Assembly (NCBI GenBank): GCA_003522145.1
Contig: DPGD01000045.1
Location: 1 to 64,000, forward strand
Length of the DNA stretch: 64,000 nucleotides
Direction: 5' to 3'
Origin: Clostridiales bacterium
GTDB lineage: Bacteria; Bacillota; Clostridia; Oscillospirales; CAG-272
Shown: piece after piece, positions 49,175 through 57,457 of the stretch
Position numbering within the stretch: position 1 is the stretch's first letter
How the letters are laid out: each line of letters opens with the position of its first letter
Program-made: the position numbers and the translations under genes
Notes under the pieces: model-generated
Told to the model about the DNA's origin: nothing
What the model saw: only the letters and a program-made list of their open reading frames with translations
Databases searched by the model: none

Positions 49175-50035
49175 ATGAAAACACTTTCGGTATTGAATCC
49201 GGCTGCGGGAAAAGGAACAGCGGTTTTGGGAAGGACAGGCTACATAACCACCGGCATAGGCGACTGCAGACGGTTTGTCAGGGAAGAGTGTCTTGCTTCT
49301 CCCTGTGCCCACTTCGATGTTTATGGCGGCGACGGGACGCTGAATGAGGCAATAAACGGCATTATGGATGCAGGCGCCGGAAAAACGGCTTCGGTGAAGA
49401 TGCATCCCTGCGGCTCGGGAAACGATACGGTCAAGACCACCGATGCGAGTCTTGGAAAGGGAAAAGCGGTGCCTTTGGATCTGATCCGGTGGAACGAAGG
49501 CTATGCGGTGAATATGCTGAATATCGGGTTTGACTGCAATGTGGTGGCGGATGCCGGAAATTTTAAGAAACGGTACGGAATCGCCGGAAAGCTATCCTAC
49601 ATACTGGGTGTGATCAAAGAGTTTTTCAAGCCTTTCGGTGAGCATTTTCAGATTGAGGCAGAATGTGCGGACGGGGAAATCTTCCGCTATGAGGGAGAGG
49701 CCGTACTGTGTGCCGTTTGCAACGGACAGTGGTGCGGCGGAGGGTTTCACAATTCGCCCCTTTCGGATATGCAGGACGGGTTGCTGGAGATGATTTTGGT
49801 GCGGAAAGTGAGCAAAATGGGCTTTATCCGTATGATCGGCAAATATAAATCCGGGGAGATGATGGACAAAGAACGGCGTGAAGTGATCGACAGCTATAAA
49901 AAGGTCGTGGTCTACAAAAGAGTCCGTGCGCTGACCCTGACCGGGTGTAGACAGATCTGCGCCGACGGGGAAGTACAGGAATGCAGGCAGATACAGCTTT
50001 CCGTTCTTCCGGGCGCAGTGCTTTACAGAGTGTGA
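49175..50035 (+). CDS. Diacylglycerol/sphingosine kinase-like (DagK family) protein
   Basis: A 286-residue protein of the lipid kinase family. The nucleotide motif GGDGTLNEA is at residues 51-59, the start MKTLSVLNPAAGKG is typical, and HPCGSGNDTVKT is the second conserved block. Such enzymes phosphorylate diacylglycerol or related lipids on the inner membrane face. The spacing before GGDGT is short by about ten residues compared with DgkB. A GGCGGGAG site precedes the ATG. It overlaps nothing and is 8 bases from the next gene. Confidence 0.88.
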   Translation: MKTLSVLNPAAGKGTAVLGRTGYITTGIGDCRRFVREECLASPCAHFDVYGGDGTLNEAINGIMDAGAGKTASVKMHPCGSGNDTVKTTDASLGKGKAVPLDLIRWNEGYAVNMLNIGFDCNVVADAGNFKKRYGIAGKLSYILGVIKEFFKPFGEHFQIEAECADGEIFRYEGEAVLCAVCNGQWCGGGFHNSPLSDMQDGLLEMILVRKVSKMGFIRMIGKYKSGEMMDKERREVIDSYKKVVVYKRVRALTLTGCRQICADGEVQECRQIQLSVLPGAVLYRV

Positions 50036-50043
50036 GGATGCAG

Positions 50044-50736
50044 ATGGAAAAGACAATAATCTGCATCGGCGGCGGGGAACTGCGCACAAAAGAAACGAAG
50101 AGCATAGATTCCTATATTGCCCAAAAGGCCTTTTTGCTGGCGGAAGGCCGGCGGCCATACGCTTTGTTTGTACCCACGGCGAGCCACGACAGTATGCCCT
50201 ATAACAACAGTTTTCATCGGATGTACACCGGTGAATTCAAGCTAAAGACCGATGTGGCGCTGACGGTCTACGGGGAGATGGACTATGAGCACATTGCCGA
50301 AAAATTTTCAAAGGCGGATGTGATTTATGTCGGCGGAGGGGACACGCTGTATATGCTTCAGCAATGGGAGAAAACAGGGATCACCCGCTTGCTTTCGGAG
50401 GCCTACAACCGGGGCGCGATTCTCTGCGGGCTTTCTGCCGGGGCGATCTGTTGGTTTGAGCGGATGTATACCGATTCGGCTTTGAGCGGCTCGGAGGGAG
50501 CCTATCACCTTTGCCGGGGGCTGGGGTGGTTGGAGGGAACGGTTTCTCCCCACTATAACCTGCGGATTGCGGGTTTTGACGAGATTCTGAAGCGGGAAGA
50601 CGGGTGTGCCTATGCCATAGAGGACAACGCCGCCATAGAATTCACAAACGGCCGATTTGCCCGGGCTATCTCTTCGGGAGGAGCGGCGTACCGGATATGT
50701 TCCCAAAACGGGATCCTGAAAAAAGAAATGCTGTAA
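50044..50736 (+). CDS. Peptidase E-like (S51 family) protein
   Basis: A 230-residue cytosolic Ser peptidase-like protein. The nucleophile is S131 in CGLSAGAICWF, and VIYVGGGDTLYML precedes it as in peptidase E and cyanophycinase relatives. The His partner is likely in TVSPHYNLR. PepE enzymes cut Asp-X dipeptides; whether this branch does is not known. I start at the ATG at 50044 with GAGG six bases upstream; an ATG two codons earlier is possible. It follows the lipid-kinase-like gene by 8 bases and is probably co-transcribed. Confidence 0.88.
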   Translation: MEKTIICIGGGELRTKETKSIDSYIAQKAFLLAEGRRPYALFVPTASHDSMPYNNSFHRMYTGEFKLKTDVALTVYGEMDYEHIAEKFSKADVIYVGGGDTLYMLQQWEKTGITRLLSEAYNRGAILCGLSAGAICWFERMYTDSALSGSEGAYHLCRGLGWLEGTVSPHYNLRIAGFDEILKREDGCAYAIEDNAAIEFTNGRFARAISSGGAAYRICSQNGILKKEML

Positions 50737-50776
50737 GATGTAAAAACGGAAGACTGAAGAACGAAACACAGAAAAA

Positions 50777-50848
50777 GGGACAGGGGTAGATGCGTATCCT
50801 TAAAGCCGGACGCTTTTTGGGAATGCATCGGACTCCTGTCCCGTTTTT
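50777..50848 (+). terminator. Terminator after the peptidase gene
   Basis: GGGACAGG (50777-50784) pairs with CCTGTCCC (50835-50842), with further inner pairing, followed by GTTTTT. Confidence 0.7.
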
Positions 50849-50855
50849 ACTTTTT

Positions 50856-51011
50856 GGCACCTTCAAAAATTCCCCGCACAGCGGGCAGCGGCGTTTTTGT
50901 CTCAGAATTTCGTTGTAAGAACCGGAAACGCAGAGAGCATTCCGGCGTTTTGGCACCTTGTTCTTCGCAGGATTGCCCGCCGCCGGACACGCCTTGAAGA
51001 GTCAGAGGCCT
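50856..51011. repeat. Palindromic interspersed element, copy C (about 156 bp)
   Basis: Starts GGCACCTTCAAAAATTCCCCG and ends GAGTCAGAGGCC. It shares AATTCCCCGCAC, GGGCAGCGGCG and TTGTTCTTCGCAGGATTGCC with copy B in the same order. The ends are less perfect than in copies A and B. It occupies the gap between two converging genes and stops five bases short of the Nudix stop codon. Confidence 0.65.
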
Positions 51012-51015
51012 CCCT

Positions 51016-52020
51016 TCAGGAAGGCAGTTCCGAGAGAATCTTCTGCCATTCCTCCCGGTTGACCGAATAGTCCGGAGAATCCAAGCGCTCTGCCACCAGA
51101 CCGGCATCCATCCAGACCACCTCCTCCACTTCTTCTTTCTGAAGAGCGAAGTCGGTGGGGCAAAGCGCCTGACCGTCGTAAAGATAAAGGGCAGTGTATT
51201 CCAGATCCCGGAAGGTTTTTTGGGCAAAAGTCCCTTCGGTGTACCGCTCTTCAAAAGACAGAAACCGAAGATTTTCTTTTTTTAGATGCAGTCCCAGCTC
51301 TTCCAAAGGCTCTCTCAATGCCGCGTGCTCAAAATCCTCGCCTCGTTCCAGGTGTCCGGCCGAGGAAATGTCGTAGCAACCCGGAAAAGAATCCTTGTTT
51401 TGGACCCGTTTTTGCAAAAGCACCTGAATTTTCCCTCTGTTTCTGCGGTAAATCCAGATGTGTACGGTGCCGTGCCGGTCTCCGTCCCTGTGAACCAAGG
51501 ACCGCTCCTTGAATTTTCCGGTTTTCCTTCCCCGTTCGTCCAAAAGATCAAAAAGCTCTGCGGGGCGATCCCCCAAAAGCGCTTTTTCCAAGTGCTCGCC
51601 CTTGTAGAACAGCGAAAGGTGAAAAAAGGGAGCGCCCTCCAAAAGCAGGGAAAGGAAGAGAAAATCCCCCTCCCACAGGTTCAGGAAAAACAGGTCCTCT
51701 TTTTCAACAAGGCACAGTTCCCCTTCGGCGCATTCCGGCAGGGGAAAGGCAGGGGCAAAAGCGGAGAAAAGATGCATTTCCTCTTCTTCCCAAAGGTCGC
51801 TTTGAAAGCGGACGATTCCCCTGTAGGAATAGTCGGAAAGGAGAATGCCGGCCTCCTCGTAAACCTCCCGGAGCATACATTCTTCGGGCGTTTCGTCTTT
51901 TTCAAAATGTCCGCCCAGCCCTATATATTTTTCATCGTTTCCGTCGTTCTTCTTCTTTGTGCGGCGGAGCATCAGCAGTTTTCCCCCGCACTCAATGTAG
52001 CATAAAGTTGTTTTCTTCAT
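51016..52020 (-). CDS. Tandem Nudix hydrolase
   Basis: The 334-residue protein fuses two Nudix domains. The first box is at residues 37-59 (GHFEKDE to REVYEEAG), in a MutT-like domain that starts MKKTTLCYIE. The second is at 222-244 (GHLERGE to REPLEELG), in a domain resembling isopentenyl-diphosphate isomerase-type Nudix proteins (ELFDLLDERGRKTG, then HIWIYRR). Both boxes have all catalytic Glu residues. Domains like these remove damaged or signalling nucleotides; the second may act on a different diphosphate. It overlaps the SecB-like gene by 4 bases. Confidence 0.88.
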   Translation of the reverse strand: MKKTTLCYIECGGKLLMLRRTKKKNDGNDEKYIGLGGHFEKDETPEECMLREVYEEAGILLSDYSYRGIVRFQSDLWEEEEMHLFSAFAPAFPLPECAEGELCLVEKEDLFFLNLWEGDFLFLSLLLEGAPFFHLSLFYKGEHLEKALLGDRPAELFDLLDERGRKTGKFKERSLVHRDGDRHGTVHIWIYRRNRGKIQVLLQKRVQNKDSFPGCYDISSAGHLERGEDFEHAALREPLEELGLHLKKENLRFLSFEERYTEGTFAQKTFRDLEYTALYLYDGQALCPTDFALQKEEVEEVVWMDAGLVAERLDSPDYSVNREEWQKILSELPS

Positions 52021-52415
52021 GTCTTCAGATTTCCGGTGTCGATCCGATAGATGCTTTGATTTTCAATATCTGCTGACGGAATCATCACCGGAGGAATCCC
52101 GGAAGCCGAAGTGACCGTTGAAACCAGAACTCGGGCATAGGGGAAAAGCTCTTTGTAGGTCATGATGTGAAGCTGTTCTCTGGGAACCTGCGGATCAAAG
52201 GAGAACAGGCCCTCCACTTCGATCCTGACCGAAAATTTTTCAGGGGCATCCTTATCGAAAACACTGCATTCCAGATTGCAGACACAAAGGTTTTCCTTGG
52301 TGTAGCGCACATTGTAGTTGTATTTGTTCTCCAGTTGGATTTTGGTTCCGGGAGCCAGACGGCCTGTAAATGAAATCTCCAGTGCCCGATAACCTTTCAG
52401 ACGGATTGCACTCAT
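52017..52415 (-). CDS. SecB-like export chaperone homologue
   Basis: A 132-residue beta-rich protein. The C-terminal block KELFPYARVLVSTVTSASGIPPVMIPSAD matches the LFPYxR...GFPPxxL signature of SecB, the holdase that presents unfolded proteins to SecA. Canonical SecB is mostly a proteobacterial protein; SecB-like relatives occur scattered in Firmicutes, sometimes with toxin-antitoxin pairs, but none is adjacent here. The operon partner is the tandem Nudix gene. The family call rests on that C-terminal block. Confidence 0.72.
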   Translation of the reverse strand: MSAIRLKGYRALEISFTGRLAPGTKIQLENKYNYNVRYTKENLCVCNLECSVFDKDAPEKFSVRIEVEGLFSFDPQVPREQLHIMTYKELFPYARVLVSTVTSASGIPPVMIPSADIENQSIYRIDTGNLKT

Positions 52416-52453
52416 TTTTTTCTCTCTCCTTTTGTCGGCTTAGCCGCAGGTTC

Positions 52454-52482
52454 AGTATAGCACAAAGAAAAGAAAAAAACAA
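52454..52482 (-). promoter_or_regulatory. Promoter of the SecB-like/Nudix operon
   Basis: On the minus strand TTGTTT (52477-52482) and TATACT (52454-52459) are 17 bases apart. The -35 lies within the T run of the spoIIIAH terminator. Confidence 0.65.
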
Positions 52483-52504
52483 GAGCCGGGAAACATCCGG
52501 ACTC
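52471..52504 (-). terminator. Terminator of the spoIIIA operon
   Basis: On the minus strand a GAGTCCGG/CCGGCTC stem (52483-52504) is followed by TTGTTTTTTT. It lies 25 bases after the spoIIIAH stop. Confidence 0.8.
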
Positions 52505-52528
52505 TCGTTTGTATGCGGTATTGTAATT

Positions 52529-53167
52529 TTACAGAATTTTTTCGGTGATGCGCATTCCCGAAGGATCAATGCCGGTTTGCAGATAGACGATCTCTTTGAT
52601 CTGAGCCAGCTGATTGGCCAAAAGCGTTTCTTTGGTGCCCACGATCACCGAAACATTGTTTTCGGAAACGACGGCAACGCACTGCTCAAAGCCCTTGCTC
52701 TTTACCAAGGTCTCAATGTTTGATTCGGCTTCAATGTAGGAGGCGATTCTGGAAATGGAGCCGGCAGCGGCAGTCCGCTCTTCGGTGGTGGAAGCGGCAC
52801 TGTCCACCACGGTCTGAAGGACTTCCAGTGCTTCGTCTCTTGCCTTTTGCCGGTCGGTTACTGCAAGGGCAAAAAAGCTTTCGCCCTCTTCATCGTTGGA
52901 AGCGGCCGCCTGGCTCTGAGAGGGAGAAGGATTTTCGCCGCTTCCGTCGGTTTTGGCCGGATTACCCGCGGCATCGGCGGGACCGAAAAGCATCCAGTTG
53001 ATGCCGATAGCGGCACAGATGATCAATACAGAAGCCGTGATGATGAGAGAGCGTTTTTTGGAGGCGCTGAAAAACCTGCCCACTTTTTCCGGAAACTGTT
53101 TGACCTGTTGCTTGAAGGGAACGACCGAGCGCTCGGTTTTCTGTTCGGTAGATTTCATAATTTGCAT
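52529..53167 (-). CDS. spoIIIAH: Stage III sporulation protein AH
   Basis: The mother-cell membrane half of the SpoIIIAH-SpoIIQ channel between mother cell and forespore. The 212-residue protein has one transmembrane helix (about residues 40-58, SLIITASVLIICAAIGINWM), a disordered Ser/Gly/Asn-rich linker and a C-terminal YscJ/FliF-like ring domain (SKGFEQCVAVVSENNVSVIVG). I start at the ATG at 53167 with GGAGG at 7 bases. It is last in the operon. Confidence 0.9.
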   Translation of the reverse strand: MQIMKSTEQKTERSVVPFKQQVKQFPEKVGRFFSASKKRSLIITASVLIICAAIGINWMLFGPADAAGNPAKTDGSGENPSPSQSQAAASNDEEGESFFALAVTDRQKARDEALEVLQTVVDSAASTTEERTAAAGSISRIASYIEAESNIETLVKSKGFEQCVAVVSENNVSVIVGTKETLLANQLAQIKEIVYLQTGIDPSGMRITEKIL

Positions 53168-53244
53168 TTTAGTTCCTCCCATTGTGGATTTGTTTGTTAC
53201 ACTATATTCGGGTGTTCCGGAAAATAGACCGGTCCCCAAAGAAT

Positions 53245-53580
53245 TTAACTGCTGCCCGAAACATAGATCCGATTGGTGCCCAGGCCCAGTGCGGCGGAGA
53301 GCAGTCGGACCACCTCCGCCTGTACCCGCGGATCGTTTCCGCCCTGGCAGATCACGGCAACCCCTTTGATCTCTCCCTCTTTGTCCAAGCATAGGCGCAC
53401 CTGCGCCTGCCCGACGCCTTTGCTGTTTTCCAGAAAGCAGGCCAGCTCCGCCTCTTTTTTCTCGGTATCGGTTCCGGTGCGTTCATTCCGGCCGTTCAGG
53501 ATCAGACCCAGAATCAGCAAAAGCACTCCCGCAAGAAAAAGAATCAGAAGCAGGGGCGAAAGAATCTTTTTATTCTTCAT
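53245..53580 (-). CDS. spoIIIAG: Stage III sporulation protein AG
   Basis: A 111-residue protein with one membrane helix (about residues 8-27) and a soluble domain that forms a large ring in the SpoIIIA complex (VRLCLDKEGEIKGVAVICQGG). It is about half the usual length: the region between the helix and the ring domain is short. The ATG at 53580 lies inside the end of spoIIIAF, with AAGGAGG upstream. Confidence 0.82.
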   Translation of the reverse strand: MKNKKILSPLLLILFLAGVLLLILGLILNGRNERTGTDTEKKEAELACFLENSKGVGQAQVRLCLDKEGEIKGVAVICQGGNDPRVQAEVVRLLSAALGLGTNRIYVSGSS

Positions 53581-54049
53581 GAATCGACAATTCCTCCTTG
53601 AAAATGATCGGAGCGGAGAGGGCATCCAGAATATTCCGGATATTTTCCCTTTTGGCAACCGCCGAAAGAGAGAAAAGGATACAGGTGACGCTTTGAGTGG
53701 ACAGTGTGAATTCCTCTGCCGAAATTTCTATGTCCAGAGAAAAGTCGGCATCCTCAAGACCGGTTTTGGAAAGAATCTGCTCCTTCAGGGATTGCTCCAG
53801 GTTCTTTTCGGTTTCGGAGACCAGATTGCTCCGATAGGCAGAAAGGTCGCCGGAGGTTTCAGGGAAAGTCTCCAAGGAAAAAGAGAAGCTCTGGTGGAGG
53901 AGCTTTCCAAGCGGTGCAAGAGTCAAGGTCAGGATCAACAGTAAGGACAGATATTTCAGGTGCTTTTCATAGCGCTTGCCCTCGGAAAGGTAGAGGATTC
54001 CTCCGGACAGGGCGGAGAGAAACAGCAGGGACAGGAGGTAGATTTTCAT
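53570..54049 (-). CDS. spoIIIAF: Stage III sporulation protein AF
   Basis: A 159-residue protein with two N-terminal membrane helices (MKIYLLSLLFLSALSGG and LSLLLILTLTLAPLG) and a soluble YscJ-like domain. It is assigned mainly from its place in the operon and this topology. I start at the ATG at 54049 with AAGGGAG upstream; it ends overlapping spoIIIAG. Confidence 0.82.
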   Translation of the reverse strand: MKIYLLSLLFLSALSGGILYLSEGKRYEKHLKYLSLLLILTLTLAPLGKLLHQSFSFSLETFPETSGDLSAYRSNLVSETEKNLEQSLKEQILSKTGLEDADFSLDIEISAEEFTLSTQSVTCILFSLSAVAKRENIRNILDALSAPIIFKEELSIHEE

Positions 54050-54068
54050 AGAGCGCTCCCTTCGGATT

Positions 54069-55139
54069 TCAAAGAGAAGTATACATGGTGACGGCAAAAG
54101 CGACCAGAACCCCAAGGTCGGAAAGGGCTACCAGAGCGCACAGTCCGCCGGCGGCGGAGACACCGCAGGAAAAGAGGGAGGTCAGCAGGGTGTTGTCCAA
54201 GGCCTCCGAAAAAGAACGGGAGAGCTGAAAAATCAGTCTGGCAAGAAGCAATTGTACAAGCACCGGAAGGAGCATCAGAAGGACCACGGCCGCACCGGCT
54301 CCGCCGACCGTGGCACGGATCAGAGAAAGGCCCGACAGCAGGGTTTTGGAGGATTCGGAAAAAGCGGAGCCTACAAGGGGAATCATGTTGCCGGCGGTGT
54401 AGCGGAAGGCACGCAGGGACAGACTGTCTTGCTTGGCGGCAAGAACCTGCTGAAAAGCAAAGACGGTCAGGATCAGCGTGGTTACCAGACCCAGAAGCGA
54501 AAGAAAGGCCTTGCGCAGGGTGCTCCCAAAGGAGGAAAGCCCTTTGTTGCCGGTGATGACGGCGCAAAGATCAAAGACCGTGCCCACCTGCAGCAGGGGC
54601 AGGAGAATTCCGGAAGTAAAATTTCCTATAAGGGAAAAGATCATGGTAAAGGCGGTACCTCCTACGGCTGCCTGGCCCACTCCACCCATGGAAAGGGAAG
54701 CGCCGGTCACCACCGGAAGCATGGCGGAAAGAAAGGCGGAGAGCTTGGTAAGGTGTGTGCCGGTGAGAAGGAACAATCCGGATAATCCCCCAACGATGCA
54801 GAAACATCCTGAGAGCAGAACACAGAGATGAAGCACCCCCTTGTCCTCCCGGCGCAGGCATTTTTGGAGAAGGGTAAAGATGCTGCAAAGTAAGGACAAG
54901 CCCAGCAGCAGGCGCAGTTCAATTCTGTTTTCCTTTAGAGATTCTTTTATTTGTGTAAGAGAAAACCGAAGAAAATAGGGAAGCTCCGGCAGGGAAATCC
55001 CGTTTTCTCCGAGAAAAAGCTCCTGAAGCTCCTCCGGTATGGCCTTTTCCAGTTCTTCTTCACTGTCCGCGCAGACCGGGACAAAAAAGAGGGTGAAAAG
55101 AAGCAGGGAAACAAATAGGACAGAACAGAATCTTTTCAT
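54069..55139 (-). CDS. spoIIIAE: Stage III sporulation protein AE
   Basis: The large polytopic component of the SpoIIIA channel, 356 residues, with an N-terminal signal-like helix (ending near VPVCADSEEE) and about six to eight further helices with the conserved AAVGGTAFTMIFSLIGN-type Gly-rich stretches. The start at 55139 overlaps the spoIIIAD stop as ATGA. Confidence 0.9.
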   Translation of the reverse strand: MKRFCSVLFVSLLLFTLFFVPVCADSEEELEKAIPEELQELFLGENGISLPELPYFLRFSLTQIKESLKENRIELRLLLGLSLLCSIFTLLQKCLRREDKGVLHLCVLLSGCFCIVGGLSGLFLLTGTHLTKLSAFLSAMLPVVTGASLSMGGVGQAAVGGTAFTMIFSLIGNFTSGILLPLLQVGTVFDLCAVITGNKGLSSFGSTLRKAFLSLLGLVTTLILTVFAFQQVLAAKQDSLSLRAFRYTAGNMIPLVGSAFSESSKTLLSGLSLIRATVGGAGAAVVLLMLLPVLVQLLLARLIFQLSRSFSEALDNTLLTSLFSCGVSAAGGLCALVALSDLGVLVAFAVTMYTSL

Positions 55140-55516
55140 GGCAGCAGTTCCTCCACGAGAGAGAACAGTTGTTTCCACATGGGAATGCACAGAAGAAGCA
55201 GGGCCACCTTGCAGGAAAAATCTAAGGCATTGGATAACCCTTGTCTGCCGGCGTCCCGGCAGATGTCTCCGGTAATTTCACAGCAAAGTCCGATACCAAA
55301 GGCCCGGAACAGGGCCTCCCCTCCCTCGAAATGATATTCTACCAGCTTTTGGTTCAAAGTTTCAAAAAGGCCGGTCAGGGAAAGAACCGCCGGTGTCAAG
55401 AGACACAGCATTCCGGCAATGGCCACGAGCGTTCCGACCTGACTCTTCTCTTTTCCGATGATTTCAAGGGCGGCAAATGCAAGAAGAGCAATGCCGCAAA
55501 GCGAAAAGGCACTCAT
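55136..55516 (-). CDS. spoIIIAD: Stage III sporulation protein AD
   Basis: A 126-residue membrane protein with three to four helices (FSLCGIALLAFAALEIIGKEK at the start) and the conserved FGIGLCCEITGDICRDAG block. It is coupled to spoIIIAE downstream and follows spoIIIAC by two bases. Confidence 0.9.
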   Translation of the reverse strand: MSAFSLCGIALLAFAALEIIGKEKSQVGTLVAIAGMLCLLTPAVLSLTGLFETLNQKLVEYHFEGGEALFRAFGIGLCCEITGDICRDAGRQGLSNALDFSCKVALLLLCIPMWKQLFSLVEELLP

Positions 55517-55518
55517 CT

Positions 55519-55713
55519 TTAAATACCGAAGGCCGTGCGGATGCTGTTGAAGAGGCCTGTGATTTCATTCATCAGGAGCACCAGAACCAGCACGATCCCG
55601 CCGATGGATACCCAGGTGGCCAGATCCTCCCGTCCGCTTTTGCTTAAAATCTGGTGGGCCACTGCGACCAGAAGTCCCACGCCAACGACCTTCAGTAGAA
55701 TTGAAATATTCAT
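55519..55713 (-). CDS. spoIIIAC: Stage III sporulation protein AC
   Basis: A 64-residue two-helix membrane protein with the conserved VAVAHQILSKSGREDLATW segment, shared with SpoIIIAD. I start at the ATG at 55713 (MNISILLKVVG), which matches other SpoIIIAC N-termini; an ATG 15 codons earlier would add an unrelated stretch. Confidence 0.9.
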   Translation of the reverse strand: MNISILLKVVGVGLLVAVAHQILSKSGREDLATWVSIGGIVLVLVLLMNEITGLFNSIRTAFGI

Positions 55714-55764
55714 TTTAAGCCTCCCTATTCCCAACGGTGCAGGGGAATATTTTTTCAATCCGCA

Positions 55765-56229
55765 TCAAAGAAAAAGAAGCAGAAGCACTGCGCCGATGCA
55801 GATGCCAAGAGTTCGGGATACCTTCACTTTTCCCGATAATTCCTTGGTTCCTTTTTCTTCCATTTCGGTAAGAAGCGAAATCAGTTTGCGGCAACGGGCT
55901 TCTTCCTCTTCAGCATCCCCTTTGCCCAGCTCCGAAAAGAAGAGAAGGACTGTTTTTTTCAATTTTTCATCGAGATACAGCCGTTGCAGAGCGTTCTCGT
56001 AATCTCCTTGCCGGAAAAAGGGCAGGGAATCGTGAGGAACGATTTCCCTATAGGATTCAAAGCATGACGGCAATTCCTCCCGGCTGTAAAGGATGCCGTT
56101 GCGTATGTAGTCCACAAGGCCGAGAAGAAACTGCAGATCCCGGTATTTCTTTTTTTCCTTTTCTCCGTAGCGCCAGCCGAAAAGAACCGCACCCAACGCA
56201 AGAAGGAGCAATCCTGCCGTCTTGAGCAT
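55765..56229 (-). CDS. spoIIIAB: Stage III sporulation protein AB
   Basis: A 154-residue protein with membrane helices at both ends (MLKTAGLLLLALGAVLFGW and GICIGAVLLLLFL) and a helical soluble part similar to GspF-type secretion proteins. I start at the ATG at 56229, 13 bases after spoIIIAA, with AGGGAAAAG upstream. Confidence 0.87.
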   Translation of the reverse strand: MLKTAGLLLLALGAVLFGWRYGEKEKKKYRDLQFLLGLVDYIRNGILYSREELPSCFESYREIVPHDSLPFFRQGDYENALQRLYLDEKLKKTVLLFFSELGKGDAEEEEARCRKLISLLTEMEEKGTKELSGKVKVSRTLGICIGAVLLLLFL

Positions 56230-56242
56230 TTCTTTTCCCTCC

Positions 56243-57106
56243 TCAGCACAAATTTGAGGTTTCGGTGATTTCAAAAGAGAGCTTGGTGCCGGTTCGCTCA
56301 ATCCCCACAAGATAATCAAACATTCCGGTCTGTAAAAGTGCGGCAATACCCGGTCGAGCCAGCAATTCCCCGTGACCTGCGGCATGTGCGGAGGCGATCA
56401 CCGCCACTCCGCCCTTTCCGCATTCCGCAAGTCCGGCGCATTCCTCCTTCCCGATTTCATCCAGAATGATGAGGTCGGGGGCCGCCGTGCGTAAAGCCAT
56501 GGAAAGCGCTTTCTCTTTGGGGTAATACAGGTAAACCGATAAAGAAGGACAGTTCTCCAGTCCTGCCGAAAGCTCTCCTCTTTGGTCCAACAGGGCGGTA
56601 GAAAGAAGATACGGAGGCGAGGAGAGCTTGCGGGCAAGCTCTCTTAAAACGGTTGTTTTTCCCATTCCGGGCGGGGAGTACATCAGCATTCCTTTTCGGA
56701 AACCTGTGGAGCGGAGTAGATTTAATAGCGGGTCCGCCGCCCCCGGGACCGGCCGGGGAATCCGGAGAGAAAGGAAGGAAATGTCCTTGACCGAAAGAAT
56801 TTTTCCCTCTTTGCACACGGCTTTTCCGCAGATTCCCGCCCGGACTCCGCCGGGAAGGGAGATGTAGCCTTCAAGAATGGTATCGGAGTGACTGTAAAAG
56901 GAACGGTTGGTACAGCAGGAAAGCGTTTCTTTCATCAGGTCTTCTGTACAGACGAGATGCGTCAGCGCACATCGGCCCCATTGCTTCAGAATGACCGGAT
57001 GCCCCACCCGCATCCGAAGCTCTTCCGGCGGTTCGGAATGCTCGGAAAGCAGGAAAAACAAGGGGGAAGGCAGAATTTTCTGCAGTTTTTGTAGAGTGGG
57101 ATCCAT
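56243..57106 (-). CDS. spoIIIAA: Stage III sporulation protein AA (secretion-type ATPase)
   Basis: The ATPase that drives the SpoIIIA feeding-tube complex in the mother cell. The 287 residues hold Walker A SPPGMGKTT (about 160-168) and Walker B PDLIILDEIG. It is first in an eight-gene operon in standard order AA to AH. I start at the ATG at 57106 with GAAGGA upstream. A mother-cell sigma-E promoter is expected; CATACAT on the minus strand at about 57178-57184 resembles its -10, but I found no good -35. Confidence 0.92.
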   Translation of the reverse strand: MDPTLQKLQKILPSPLFFLLSEHSEPPEELRMRVGHPVILKQWGRCALTHLVCTEDLMKETLSCCTNRSFYSHSDTILEGYISLPGGVRAGICGKAVCKEGKILSVKDISFLSLRIPRPVPGAADPLLNLLRSTGFRKGMLMYSPPGMGKTTVLRELARKLSSPPYLLSTALLDQRGELSAGLENCPSLSVYLYYPKEKALSMALRTAAPDLIILDEIGKEECAGLAECGKGGVAVIASAHAAGHGELLARPGIAALLQTGMFDYLVGIERTGTKLSFEITETSNLC

Positions 57107-57260
57107 CGTTTTCCATCCTTCTTTTTGCTTCACTTTTTCACGCACTGCTTTTACAGTCTATGAAAGAGGGACAAGATGTATGACAGGCTGTCCTTTGAAG
57201 TTTTTTGCTCGACATATCGGAAAAGGACATACGCTTTCGGAGGCTGAATGAAAGAAAAAG

Positions 57261-57403
57261 GGAGGCAAAAAACTCTGACCGAGTTTTTTACACCTCCGAC
57301 GACTGCCAATCAAGGGTCAAACAGACCAAGGTTGCATCAAAGCCGGAATCCGGACCGGTAAGTTTTTGGGGCCGTAAAAAAGCGAGTTTTTACAGCCCCA
57401 AAA
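57261..57403. repeat. Composite stem-loop cassette between spo0A and spoIIIA
   Basis: The gap 57107-57457 contains a GGAGGCAAAAAACTC hairpin (57261-57275 with 57281-57297) and a 17-bp GGGGCYGTAAAAA hairpin (57364-57380 with 57387-57403), with 66 bases between. The second ends spo0A transcription on the minus strand. The arrangement repeats that of 11526-11729. Confidence 0.75.
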
Positions 57404-57457
57404 CAGCTCAAAGTAAATTTATATTTACAATAGTAAATAAAATATAACCAGTAATTT

